DNA of 64,000 bases, from contig NZ_VIFM01000003.1 of NCBI RefSeq assembly GCF_006636215.1, forward strand, positions 62,001 through 126,000, written 5' to 3'. Within the stretch, counting starts at the first letter, position 1. Each line of letters starts with the position of its first letter. The translations under genes were made by a program, and so were the position numbers. Below are positions 1-7,453 of this stretch, piece after piece. Source of the stretch: Myxococcus llanfairpwllgwyngyllgogerychwyrndrobwllllantysiliogogogochensis (lineage in GTDB: Bacteria; Myxococcota; Myxococcia; Myxococcales; Myxococcaceae). The notes beneath the pieces were generated by a model. It saw only the letters and a list, made by a program, of their open reading frames with translations, did not search any database and was not told the DNA's origin.

Positions 1-368
1 GCCACCCGGTGGCCCATCTCGACAATCTGGGACAGATAGGTGGTGTTGCCCAGGTCGCCGTCGAACCGCGGACAACCCGCGTCGATGCGGCACCCGTTGA
101 TGAAGAAGGTCGCGCGAATCCCCTGCTGCTGCAGGTAGTTCGCGATCTGCCAACTGGTATTGAAGCTGGCCTCCGGATTGTCATCCGGACCGTCATCGAA
201 GGTGAAGGAGACGGTCCGGTACGGCAGGGGTGGGTCCTTCCAGGCATTCCCAATCTGGGCGTCGGTCAGGACGGCATCACGGCGCTGGGCCGTCTCGACG
301 GGGGCGGAAGGAGTGGACTGGGTACAGGCCATGCTTGTCATCAACAACGGCAGCAGGAGTCTTTTCAT
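1..368 (-). CDS. Polysaccharide deacetylase (NodB-type), N-terminal part
   Basis: Only the first 122 or so residues are in the window; the gene runs off the left edge. The protein starts with a lipoprotein signal (MKRLLLPLLMTSMAC, lipid-modified Cys15). The NodB signature TFDDGP is at residues 56-61, with Asp58/Asp59 as expected catalytic base and metal ligand, followed by ATFFING at 86-92. A GHRVA segment at 119-123 starts the next motif, so the metal His residues lie just outside. Known family role: metal-dependent removal of acetyl groups from chitin-, peptidoglycan- or exopolysaccharide-type polymers at the cell surface. Two extra cysteines (93 and 99) follow the FFING motif. The substrate cannot be inferred. 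The family is clear. Confidence 0.9.
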   Translation of the reverse strand, partial: MKRLLLPLLMTSMACTQSTPSAPVETAQRRDAVLTDAQIGNAWKDPPLPYRTVSFTFDDGPDDNPEASFNTSWQIANYLQQQGIRATFFINGCRIDAGCPRFDGDLGNTTYLSQIVEMGHRV

Positions 369-555
369 GGGGGAATCCAAACGGGGGCCTTCGTGAATGG
401 CCCGGCAGGCTCCTACCATGTCGCGCTGACGCCTTCGCACGGCGCTTCCAAGGGCAGACTCCAGGCGGCCCCAAAGCATTCCATGCGTCACCTGCTCGCC
501 AACGAGCAGGATTTGCTCGCTCTCACGGAGCGGGTGTCAAAGGGTGTTGAGAGGG

Positions 556-612
556 AAGACGGCCCGACGGGCCGTGGCCGTCTTGCTTCGTGGAGTCTTG
601 TGCTCCACGAAG
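556..612 (-). terminator. Tandem hairpins downstream of the small Cys protein gene
   Basis: Two stem-loops lie back to back just after the minus-strand gene that ends at 638. Bases 586-595 pair perfectly with 603-612 (10 bp, 7-base loop), and 556-564 pair perfectly with 576-584 (9 bp). No clear T-run follows on either strand, so this is terminator-like rather than a textbook intrinsic terminator. It could also protect the mRNA 3' end. Confidence 0.45.
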
Positions 613-637
613 TCTCGACGGGAACCGCTTGCCGGTG

Positions 638-850
638 TCAGTGCGCCGGCTGGGCGGGCTCCTGCCGCTGCTGGGGTCCGACGCCGGTGCGGGCCTCGAA
701 CGCATTGCAGCCGCTGGCGCCAGAGACCTTCAGGTCGTACGCACGCAGGTCCGCCTGCATGCAGCGCTGCGTCTCGTTGTCACTGGGGTTCGCATTACCG
801 CTGGCGAAGTAGCGACAACTCTTGCAGTTGCCCCACTGTCCTTCCGCCAT
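638..850 (-). CDS. Small cysteine-containing protein of unknown function
   Basis: A 70-residue protein starting MAEGQWGNCKSCRYF. I chose the start because GAGGAGGT lies five bases upstream of the ATG; an in-frame extension without such a site adds 23 residues. Four cysteines are visible (CKSC near the N-terminus, one in ETQRC, one in SGCNAF); with this spacing they could bind zinc or iron, but that is inference. There is no signal peptide or membrane segment, so it is probably cytoplasmic. The C-terminus is Gln/Pro-rich. I do not recognise the family. It stands alone, followed by two hairpins. Confidence 0.6.
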   Translation of the reverse strand: MAEGQWGNCKSCRYFASGNANPSDNETQRCMQADLRAYDLKVSGASGCNAFEARTGVGPQQRQEPAQPAH

Positions 851-993
851 GATGACCTCCTCGGAAAAAGGGGTGCTGCTGTCTTCCTTCCGAGGGTGGG
901 GTCGGTGGCGAAGCCTCACAAGCGGGGACGCGCCACCGCCCCGGGAGGCGGTCGGTCCGGCGCCTGGAGTTCAGGCGCCGGACGGGTGAGTCT

Positions 994-2418
994 CTACGGC
1001 TGCGGCGCGGGCTGCGGCTGCTCCGGCTGCGACTGCTCCGGCTGCTGCATCTGCGCGGGGTTCTGCTCCGTCGCGCCGGGCAGCGGCTGCACCGTGGGCG
1101 GCACCGCGTTCTCGTCCTTCAGGTCGGAGTCGAGCGGGCGAGCCTCGAACGCACCCACCGAGCGCAAGAGGCGCAGGGCGGCGACCGAAGCCTGGAGGCG
1201 CTCGCTCACCAGGCCGATTTCGGCGTTGGTCAGCGCGGTGTTCGCGTCCGCGACTTCCAGGTACGTGGCCACGCCGGCCTTGAAGGAGACGTCGGTGAGG
1301 CGCTGGGACTCCCGCGCCAGCTCCACCGTCTGCTCCGCCTTGAGGCGGTTGGCCAGGGCGCTCTCCAAATCCAACTGCGAGCGCTTCACTTCCTCGCGCG
1401 CCGTCAGCTCCGCCTTGCGGGCGTTGGCCTGGGCCTCGACGATTTTCGCGGAGGTGTCCGCGAGGTTGGCCTCGCGCAGACCGCCATCCCACAGCGTCCA
1501 GTTGGCGCCGAGGGTGATGAGCCACACGTCCGCCCGGCCCGCGAAGCCCGCGGCGTTGGCGATGCGCCAGGTGCCGGTGAGGCCCACGGTGGGCAGGTAG
1601 CTGAACCACACGCCGCGCTTGTTGATGCGCGCCAGCTCCGTCGTCTCACGGGCCGCGGCCACGTCCGCGCGCTGCTCCAGCGAGCGCTCCACGAGGACTT
1701 CCGACTCCGTCTTCACCGGCACCTGCGGCTCCGGCGGCGGGGCCACCTCGAAGTCCGGGCTGTCCAACGCCAGCAGCGTGGTCAGCACCAGCTTCGCGGA
1801 CGCCAGCGCGTTGCGGGCGCGGATGAGGTCCTGCTCGGCGCGGGACAAATCCTGCTCGGCGCGCAGGAGCGCGACGCGCGTCACCGTGCCGGCGTCGAAG
1901 CGGACCTTGGTGTCCTTCGAGCGAGCGCCGTTGAGCTCCACCAGCCGCTCCTGCACCGTCACGGCCTGGGCCTGCGCGGCGGCGCCGTAGTACGCCTGCG
2001 CCACGCCGAAGAGGATTTCCCGGCGCGCCTGCTCCACGTTGAGCGCGGCGACCGTCTCGCTCTTGTAGGCCGCCTGGATGCCCGCCCACAGCTGGGGCGC
2101 GATGATGGCCTGGCGCAGCTCCGCCTGGAACTGCCGCTGCACCAGGGGCTGGATGACCACGGGCTCGGGACCCAGGGGGCCTGGGGGAATGACGGCGGCA
2201 TTGGAGTTTCGGACGATGGCCGCGCCCACGGTGATGGTGGGCAGATAGCCCGCCCACGCCTTGCGGGACGCCGTGTCCGCCTGACGCAGCCGCGCCTGCG
2301 CCGCCTTCAGGTCCAGGTTCTCTTTTCGCGCCTGGATGAGTGCGTCTTCCAGGGTCAGCACGGGGGGCGGTGCCGCGGCCAGGGTGGCCGCCAGGGTCAA
2401 CGCCAGAAGTGAGCTCAT
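994..2418 (-). CDS. TolC family outer membrane efflux protein
   Basis: A 474-residue protein with a signal peptide (MSSLLALTLAATLAAA), then two outer-membrane-efflux repeats. The first opens with LTLEDALIQARKENLDLKAA, typical of TolC helices; the second includes EEVKRSQLDLESALANRLKA and FKAGVATYLEVADANTAL. Length fits the family. The last 30 residues are Gln/Pro-rich (PEQSQPEQPQPAPQP), an unusual disordered tail. Known role: a trimeric outer-membrane channel that docks with an inner-membrane pump and periplasmic adaptor to export drugs or proteins. No pump or adaptor gene is adjacent. The divergent MarR gene is the obvious candidate regulator (inference). Confidence 0.92.
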   Translation of the reverse strand: MSSLLALTLAATLAAAPPPVLTLEDALIQARKENLDLKAAQARLRQADTASRKAWAGYLPTITVGAAIVRNSNAAVIPPGPLGPEPVVIQPLVQRQFQAELRQAIIAPQLWAGIQAAYKSETVAALNVEQARREILFGVAQAYYGAAAQAQAVTVQERLVELNGARSKDTKVRFDAGTVTRVALLRAEQDLSRAEQDLIRARNALASAKLVLTTLLALDSPDFEVAPPPEPQVPVKTESEVLVERSLEQRADVAAARETTELARINKRGVWFSYLPTVGLTGTWRIANAAGFAGRADVWLITLGANWTLWDGGLREANLADTSAKIVEAQANARKAELTAREEVKRSQLDLESALANRLKAEQTVELARESQRLTDVSFKAGVATYLEVADANTALTNAEIGLVSERLQASVAALRLLRSVGAFEARPLDSDLKDENAVPPTVQPLPGATEQNPAQMQQPEQSQPEQPQPAPQP

Positions 2419-2729
2419 AACCGCCTCTGCCTCCTCGTGGGGTCCGCGCCGGCGCGAACCCCAATGGTCCTAGATGGATTCACTACGGGGGTGTGTCTTG
2501 GGTCCGCGTTCCGGGCGTTCTGCCCGAGCGCGTCATGAACGACAGGAATTCAGCGCGAAGGGCCGAACCGGCTCTTATGAAGGTCATCCGCCGCCGCATG
2601 GCTTCTTCCACGGTCCTGTTTCGGGTCGGGCCCCACATAGGCCATGTCGTTCGATTTTGGAAGCTCCGGAATGTAGTAACCCTCAATATTTGATGAAGTC
2701 AATTGTTTAGGTAATGGGGGTGAATTACC
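2419..2729. promoter_or_regulatory. Divergent tolC / marR intergenic region
   Basis: No credible gene lies here. The 50 bases before the MarR start are strikingly AT-rich for this genome (AATATTTGATGAAGTCAATT at 2685-2704), as expected for a promoter and operator. A candidate operator is described as a separate entry. Short open frames in this stretch have no recognisable protein or ribosome site. Confidence 0.5.
2710..2729 (+). promoter_or_regulatory. Inverted repeat enclosing the MarR ribosome binding site
   Basis: GGTAAT at 2710-2715 and ATTACC at 2724-2729 form a perfect 6-bp inverted repeat. The eight bases between them (GGGGGTGA) are the Shine-Dalgarno sequence of the MarR gene, and the second arm abuts its ATG. 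It could be a MarR-family DNA operator (these are typically short AT-rich palindromes) or an RNA hairpin exposing or hiding the ribosome site. Direct observation; function is inferred. Confidence 0.5.
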
Positions 2730-3218
2730 ATGAGCGGTATGAGTGGAAGCAGCGAGAATCTGGAGCGACGGGGCAAGCCGCCGAACTCCGGGCCGGAGGC
2801 CCTGGAGGGGGACCTGCCCAAGCAGGCGTGGACGCTGCTGTTCGAGCTGATGCACGCCCACATGCGGAACTTCCCGGCGCTGGCGGCCGAGTTCGAGCTG
2901 TCCCCGGTGCAGGCGCACGTGGTGCGTCAGCTGGGCGAGGGCCCGCTGGCGATGAGCACGCTGGCCAACTACCTGTCGTGTGACGCGTCCAATGTCACCG
3001 GCCTGGTGGACCGCATGGAGGCGCGGGGCCTGGTGGAGCGGCGCAGCAGCGAGCAGGACCGGCGGGTGAAGATGCTGGTGCTGACGGACTCGGGTGTGGC
3101 GCTGCGCGAGCGGCTCCTGGAGCGACTGGCGGAACCGCCGGAGCTCATCGCCGCGCTGTCGGATGATGACCTGCGCTCGCTGCGCGACATCATGCGCCGG
3201 GCGCTGCGCTCGCAGTGA
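2730..3218 (+). CDS. MarR family transcriptional regulator
   Basis: 162 residues. The winged helix-turn-helix spans about residues 55-120: LSPVQAHVVRQLGEGPLAM, then the recognition helix around SCDASNVTGLVDRMEARGLV, and a wing containing SSEQDRRVKMLVLTDSG. The DRR wing and the preceding long helix are classic MarR features. A 30-residue charged N-terminal extension has no assigned role. Family role: dimeric repressor that leaves DNA when bound by small phenolic or drug ligands, often controlling efflux. It is divergent from the TolC gene and may control it and itself. The start is supported by GGGGGTG seven bases upstream. Confidence 0.9.
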   Translation: MSGMSGSSENLERRGKPPNSGPEALEGDLPKQAWTLLFELMHAHMRNFPALAAEFELSPVQAHVVRQLGEGPLAMSTLANYLSCDASNVTGLVDRMEARGLVERRSSEQDRRVKMLVLTDSGVALRERLLERLAEPPELIAALSDDDLRSLRDIMRRALRSQ

Positions 3219-3227
3219 GGCCCGCGC

Positions 3228-3260
3228 GGGCCCCGTCCCTCCAGCAGGGAGGTGGGGCCC
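3228..3260. terminator. Hairpin between convergent marR and tonB genes
   Basis: GGGCCCC (3228-3234) pairs with GGGGCCC (3254-3260), and an inner TCCCT/AGGGA stem continues the structure. It lies between two convergent genes and probably acts in both directions. There is no T-run. Confidence 0.45.
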
Positions 3261-3269
3261 CGGCGTGCT

Positions 3270-4073
3270 TCAGTCCAGCAGGAACGTGTACGAGTACTTC
3301 ATCTCCGTGGAGACCGCCTCGCCGCCCTTGATGGCGGGCTTGAAGCGGAAGCGTTTGATGGCATCGCGCGCGGCTTCATTGAGGCCGTAGCCGGGGCCGG
3401 AGAGCACCTTGGCGGCGACGACGCGGCCCTCGTTGTCGATGGTGATGGACAGCGTCACCGTGCCTTCGATGCCAGCGCGACGGGCCTCTTCCGGATAGGG
3501 GACCTTCACCTCGGAGGCCACGGTGGGCTCGGAGTCCACCTGGTAGATGGGCGTGTACTTGGGCGCGGAGTAGCCCTTCACGTCCTTGGGGTCCTTCGCG
3601 ACGCCGTCCGCCTTGCCGTAGGCGGTGTTGCCCACGGGCGCGGCGAACGAGCCCGCGCTGGTGGTGGAGGACATCGTCATGCCCACCACGAGCGGCGGCG
3701 GCTTGGCCTGCGGCGTGGGCGGCGGCTCGTTGGGCGGAGGCGGCAATTGCTCCGGCGGAGGCGGCTGGGGCTTGGGCACCTCGGCCACCTTGATGGGCGG
3801 GGGCTTCACCGCCTTGGGCTTGGGCGGAGGCGGCTTGGGCTCTTCCTTCTTCTCCTCGGGAGGAGGCGGAGGAGGCGGCTTCTGGACCTCCACCATGACG
3901 AGCTCCACCGGGCGCTGGGCGACGGGGCGCGGGCGCTCGGCGATGCGGTTGAGGTACCAGAAGCCCACGCCGTGCAGCACCAGCGAGGTGAGCAGGAAGA
4001 TGCCCACCACCCAGAGCGAGCGCTCACGGCGGGGGAACATCGGGGGAGGGGAGTCGACGACCGCCTGGCTCAT
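3270..4073 (-). CDS. TonB family energy transducer
   Basis: 267 residues. One N-terminal membrane anchor (LWVVGIFLLTSLVLHGVGFW, about residues 20-40) is followed by a long Pro/Lys/Glu-rich spacer (runs such as QKPPPPPPPEEKKEEPKPP) and a C-terminal TonB domain (VKVPYPEEARRAGIEGTV and YGLNEAARDAIKRFRFKPA). Known role: it transmits proton-motive energy from ExbB-ExbD across the periplasm to outer-membrane receptors. It is the last gene of an exbB-exbD-tonB operon, 15 bases after exbD. No TonB-dependent receptor is nearby, so the transported substrate is unknown. Confidence 0.93.
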   Translation of the reverse strand: MSQAVVDSPPPMFPRRERSLWVVGIFLLTSLVLHGVGFWYLNRIAERPRPVAQRPVELVMVEVQKPPPPPPPEEKKEEPKPPPPKPKAVKPPPIKVAEVPKPQPPPPEQLPPPPNEPPPTPQAKPPPLVVGMTMSSTTSAGSFAAPVGNTAYGKADGVAKDPKDVKGYSAPKYTPIYQVDSEPTVASEVKVPYPEEARRAGIEGTVTLSITIDNEGRVVAAKVLSGPGYGLNEAARDAIKRFRFKPAIKGGEAVSTEMKYSYTFLLD

Positions 4074-4088
4074 GCGCTGGGCCTTGCG

Positions 4089-4523
4089 TCAGGGTGTGGC
4101 GGGCGCGGCCGCGGGGGCCACGTCCTTCTCGATGTTGAGCGCGAACTTGGCGATGCCCTGGCCCTTCACCGTGTCGATGAGCCGCATCACCTGTCCATAC
4201 GCGATGCTCTGGTCGGCGCTGATGATGGCGCGGGTGTCCTTGTCCTTGGCGATGGCCTCGGCGACCTTCGCCCTCAAGTCCGCCTCGCTCACCGCGGCGC
4301 CGTCGAAGTAGAGCTTGCCCTCCTTGTCGAGCACCACGTTGACGAGCCCCTGCACCGTCTCGCCACCATTGGCCGCGCGGGGCAGGTCCACCTCCACCGT
4401 CTCGCGGACGATGAAGTTGGCCGTCACCATGAAGATGATGAGCAGCACCAGCACGATGTCCACCAGCGGGGTGACGTTGATGCCGGTGATTTCCTCGTCG
4501 TCTTGCTGCGCGCCTCCGGCCAT
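4089..4523 (-). CDS. exbD: ExbD/TolR family biopolymer transport protein
   Basis: 144 residues. A short cytoplasmic start (AGGAQQDDEEITGINVTPLV) leads into one transmembrane helix (VDIVLVLLIIFMVTANFIV) that carries the conserved membrane Asp of the proton pathway (LVDIVL). The periplasmic domain follows (VEVDLPRAANGGETVQG). An Ala/Pro-rich tail ends the protein. It works with ExbB to convert proton flow into motion for the TonB protein encoded next. It begins three bases after exbB ends, so translation is probably coupled. Confidence 0.93.
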   Translation of the reverse strand: MAGGAQQDDEEITGINVTPLVDIVLVLLIIFMVTANFIVRETVEVDLPRAANGGETVQGLVNVVLDKEGKLYFDGAAVSEADLRAKVAEAIAKDKDTRAIISADQSIAYGQVMRLIDTVKGQGIAKFALNIEKDVAPAAAPATP

Positions 4524-4526
4524 GGG

Positions 4527-5237
4527 CTAGCGGCCCTCCGCCGTGCGAGTGGCCGCGTCGGGCGTGCGGCCCTCGGCGCGCATGCTGCCCACCAGCGCGT
4601 AGCCCAGGGCGTTGGCGCGGCTGGTGAGCGTCTTGAGCTGACGGTTGAAGATGTTGAAGGCGACGACGGCGGGAATCGCGACGGCCAGACCCACGGCGGT
4701 GGCGACGAGCGCCTCGGAGATGCCGGCCATGACGGTCTGCTGAATCGCCGCGCCCTTCACGTTGGCGGAGCCCAAATCGTGGAACGCCTTGATGATGCCG
4801 AGCACCGTGCCGAACAGGCCGATGAACGGGGCGTTGTTGCCCAGCGTGCCCAGGAAGGACAGGAAGCGCTCGTACTGGGGGCGCTCGCGGGACATGGTGG
4901 ACGCAATCACCTGCTCCACGGTGTCCGCGCCCTGCGAGGCGGAGGCGAGCGCCTCGCGGATGATGGCGGCCTCCATGCCCGTCTTGCCCTCCACGGCCTT
5001 GCGCGCCGCCTCGAAGTCGCCGCGCGCCAGCCGGACCGCCAGGGCCTCCGAGTCCGGGAGGCGGTTGCGGGCGAAGTACACCGTGCGCTCCAGCATGATG
5101 GCGATGGAGAGCACGGAGAGGACGACCAGAATCCAGAGGACCCACTCGGCGGAGGTGAGCGTGACACCGAGCAGCTTGCTGCTGAGCCAGCCGAGCTCGG
5201 GTTGCCCTGTCTGGGCCAGGAGGAGGGAGAGCGTCAT
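4527..5237 (-). CDS. exbB: ExbB/TolQ/MotA family proton channel protein
   Basis: 236 residues from the start MTLSLLLAQTGQ; an in-frame upstream start would add 22 residues and cannot be excluded because neither start has a strong ribosome site. Three membrane segments are visible: WVLWILVVLSVLSIAIMLER, then FIGLFGTVLGIIKAFHDLG and LVATAVGLAVAIPAVVAFN. The last two form the conserved MotA/TolQ/ExbB core. Role: proton-conducting pentamer around ExbD that powers the TonB protein at the end of the operon. Confidence 0.92.
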   Translation of the reverse strand: MTLSLLLAQTGQPELGWLSSKLLGVTLTSAEWVLWILVVLSVLSIAIMLERTVYFARNRLPDSEALAVRLARGDFEAARKAVEGKTGMEAAIIREALASASQGADTVEQVIASTMSRERPQYERFLSFLGTLGNNAPFIGLFGTVLGIIKAFHDLGSANVKGAAIQQTVMAGISEALVATAVGLAVAIPAVVAFNIFNRQLKTLTSRANALGYALVGSMRAEGRTPDAATRTAEGR

Positions 5238-5438
5238 GAAGGGAAGCCTGGGGGGAAGTGGGTGACGGGTGTCAGTAACCCGGTTGCCAACTCGCGCGCC
5301 CATCTGTTGTTCCGTCCGCCCTGAAAGTCAAATGGATCGGCCGGTTTGTCCGCTTCCTGGGCCGTCTGGCAACGGCTGGAAACACATTTGTCGCCTGGCC
5401 GTCGCCTCCGGTTCCACGTCCCTTCGCGGGAGGCCTTG

Positions 5439-6668
5439 TTAGAGCGGCGGCGCCGTGCGGGGCGTCACCTTGAGCAGCCGGCCGTTTGGCGCGTCGGTGA
5501 GCAGGTAGAGCGCGCCGTCGGGACCTTGGACGACGTCGCGGACCCGGTTGTTCCCCGCGGGCTTGAGGCGCTCCTCGCCCACGACGCGGTCATTGCGCAG
5601 GACGAGCCGCACCAGGGCGTGGCTGGACAGCCCGCCGATGAAGAAGTTGCCCCTCCATTCGGGGAAGAGGTTCCCGGAATAGATGGTCAACCCCGAGGGG
5701 GAAATCACCGGGTCCCAGTAGTAGACGGGTTGCTCCATGCCCGGGCCCTGGGAGCTCTCGTGGATGGGCGCGCCGGAGTACTCCTTGCCGTAGCCGATGG
5801 TGGGCCAGCCGTAGTCCTTGCCCGGCTCGACGAGGTTGAGCTCGTCGCCGCCCAGCGGTCCCATCTCCACTTCCCAGAGGCGGCCCTGGCCGTCGAGCGC
5901 TGCGGCGAGGACGTTGCGGTGGCCGCGTGAGTAGATTTCCGGACGCGCCGCGGGGTTGTTCACGAAGGGGTTGTTGGCCGGCACGGTGCCATCGGTGTGG
6001 ATGCGGACAATCTTGCCGAAGTGGCTGTTGAGCTGTCGGGCCTGGACGCGGCCGGTGAGGATGGAGCGCTCGCCCAGGGTGACGAAGAGGGTGCCGTCGG
6101 GAGCGAAGACGAGGCGGCCTCCCGCGTGCCACAGCGAGTCCAGGGTGGGCTTCATGCGGAAGATGATTCGCAGTGCCTCGATGCGCGGCTGGGGGCCGTC
6201 CTTGAGCTTCCCGCGTCCCACCGCGAGCCCGTTGCCGTTCTCGCGTGGCTCGTAATAGGTCCAGTAGATGAGGCTGTTCGTGGCGAAGTCGGGGTCGACC
6301 TCCACGTCGAGCAGGCCGCCCTGCTCGCGGCCGTCCACGGGAGGCAGGCCCGCGACGGGCGCGGACTTCACGCCCTGGGGTGTGACGATGAAGAGCTTCC
6401 CGGTGGGCTTCTCCGTCACGAGCATGCGCCGGTCCGGCAGGAAGGCGACGGCCCAGGGGTAATTGAAGCCGGAGGCGATTTCAGTGACTTGATAGGGCGT
6501 CTGCGTCTGCACGGCGGGCGCGCGCGTCTGGCCGGGGAAGGCCGGGTCGAACTGTGACACGCCAGGCTCGGACGGGGGACTCTCCGTGGCGTCCTGGGCT
6601 CGGGCGGGTCCGGCGAGGGACAGGACGGTGGCGCAGGCCAGGGTCGTCAACAAGACGCGCAGGTGCAT
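5439..6668 (-). CDS. PQQ-dependent sugar dehydrogenase (soluble glucose/aldose dehydrogenase family)
   Basis: 409 residues with a cleavable signal (MHLRVLLTTLACATVLSLAG...ARAQ). Family hallmarks: ASGFNYPWAVAFLPDRRMLV near residue 70, the strand REQGGLLDVEVDPDFATN, and the late motif RGHRNVLAAALDGQGRLWEV with GGDELNLVEPGKDYGWP, characteristic of six-bladed aldose sugar dehydrogenases. The family oxidises aldoses to lactones using PQQ and Ca2+ in the periplasm. A 35-residue Pro/Thr-rich linker separates the signal from the propeller. No PQQ synthesis genes are in the window. It is divergent from the HAD phosphatase gene. Confidence 0.88.
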   Translation of the reverse strand: MHLRVLLTTLACATVLSLAGPARAQDATESPPSEPGVSQFDPAFPGQTRAPAVQTQTPYQVTEIASGFNYPWAVAFLPDRRMLVTEKPTGKLFIVTPQGVKSAPVAGLPPVDGREQGGLLDVEVDPDFATNSLIYWTYYEPRENGNGLAVGRGKLKDGPQPRIEALRIIFRMKPTLDSLWHAGGRLVFAPDGTLFVTLGERSILTGRVQARQLNSHFGKIVRIHTDGTVPANNPFVNNPAARPEIYSRGHRNVLAAALDGQGRLWEVEMGPLGGDELNLVEPGKDYGWPTIGYGKEYSGAPIHESSQGPGMEQPVYYWDPVISPSGLTIYSGNLFPEWRGNFFIGGLSSHALVRLVLRNDRVVGEERLKPAGNNRVRDVVQGPDGALYLLTDAPNGRLLKVTPRTAPPL

Positions 6669-6871
6669 GGGGCTCCTCAGGGGGCGGATGAGAGGGATGA
6701 ACCCGACAGCACTTAGCCCTGGGGCGCGGCGTGCCGCCCGGCCTCACGGCGGGGTGTGCGCGTTCCAACAGGGCATGAGTGGAAGAGTCAGCACTGGAGG
6801 CGCGGAGGCGTCCCTGGCATGTGTCTACTGGCGATGTGGCGCATCCCGCAGCGCGACGAGTGGTGACCCGC

Positions 6872-7447
6872 ATGGACCCGGACAAGCTGCTCCTGGTGCT
6901 GGACCTGGACGAGACGCTGATTCATGCCCGCGAGGCCCCGCTGGAGCGCGCGGCGGACTTCCGTGTGTTCGGCTTCCACGTCTACGTGCGGCCCCACGTG
7001 GCGCGGTTTCTCGCCGAGTGCGCGGCCCGGTTCCGCCTCGCCGTCTGGTCCTCCGCGGCGGACGACTACGTCGCGGCCATCGTCCATCACCTCTTCCCGC
7101 CGGAGCTCCGCCCCGAGCTGGTCTGGGGCCGCAGCCGGTGCACCTTCAGCGTGGACCGCGCGCGCGTGTTGGAGGAGGGCTTCATGGACCCGTCCTCGCA
7201 TTACGAATATGCGAAGAAGCTCCACAAGCTGAAGCGCAGGGGCTTCCGACTGGAGCGGGTGCTCATCGTCGACGACACCCCCGCGAAGTGTCTGCACAAC
7301 TACGGAAATGCCATCTACGTGCGGCCCTTCGAGGGGCAGGTGGACGATATCGAACTGCTGGCGCTGTCAGACTACCTGGCCACGCTCGCGGATGTCCCCA
7401 ACGTGCGCGTGCTGGAGAAGCGGGGTTGGAGGAGTCCACGCCAGTGA
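6872..7447 (+). CDS. FCP1/SCP-like HAD phosphatase (NLI-interacting factor domain)
   Basis: 191 residues. LLVLDLDETLIHA at residues 7-19 is the HAD motif I with the FCP1-type DLDET signature (nucleophile Asp plus Asp two residues on). Motif II is FRLAVWSSAADDY, and motif III/IV is ERVLIVDDTPAKC. This places it with the CTD-phosphatase-like group found mostly in eukaryotes and some bacteria. Its substrate here is unknown; bacteria lack the RNA polymerase II CTD. The start chosen puts DLDET near the N-terminus as in relatives; a GTG 93 bases upstream is possible. It ends just before the convergent membrane-protein gene. Confidence 0.85.
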   Translation: MDPDKLLLVLDLDETLIHAREAPLERAADFRVFGFHVYVRPHVARFLAECAARFRLAVWSSAADDYVAAIVHHLFPPELRPELVWGRSRCTFSVDRARVLEEGFMDPSSHYEYAKKLHKLKRRGFRLERVLIVDDTPAKCLHNYGNAIYVRPFEGQVDDIELLALSDYLATLADVPNVRVLEKRGWRSPRQ

Positions 7448-7453
7448 GCGAAC

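Noticed and set aside
3252..5324. A 690-codon plus-strand open frame opposite tonB-exbD-exbB
   Set aside because: His/Arg/Gly-rich translation without domains, fully antisense to three recognisable genes; a by-product of high GC.
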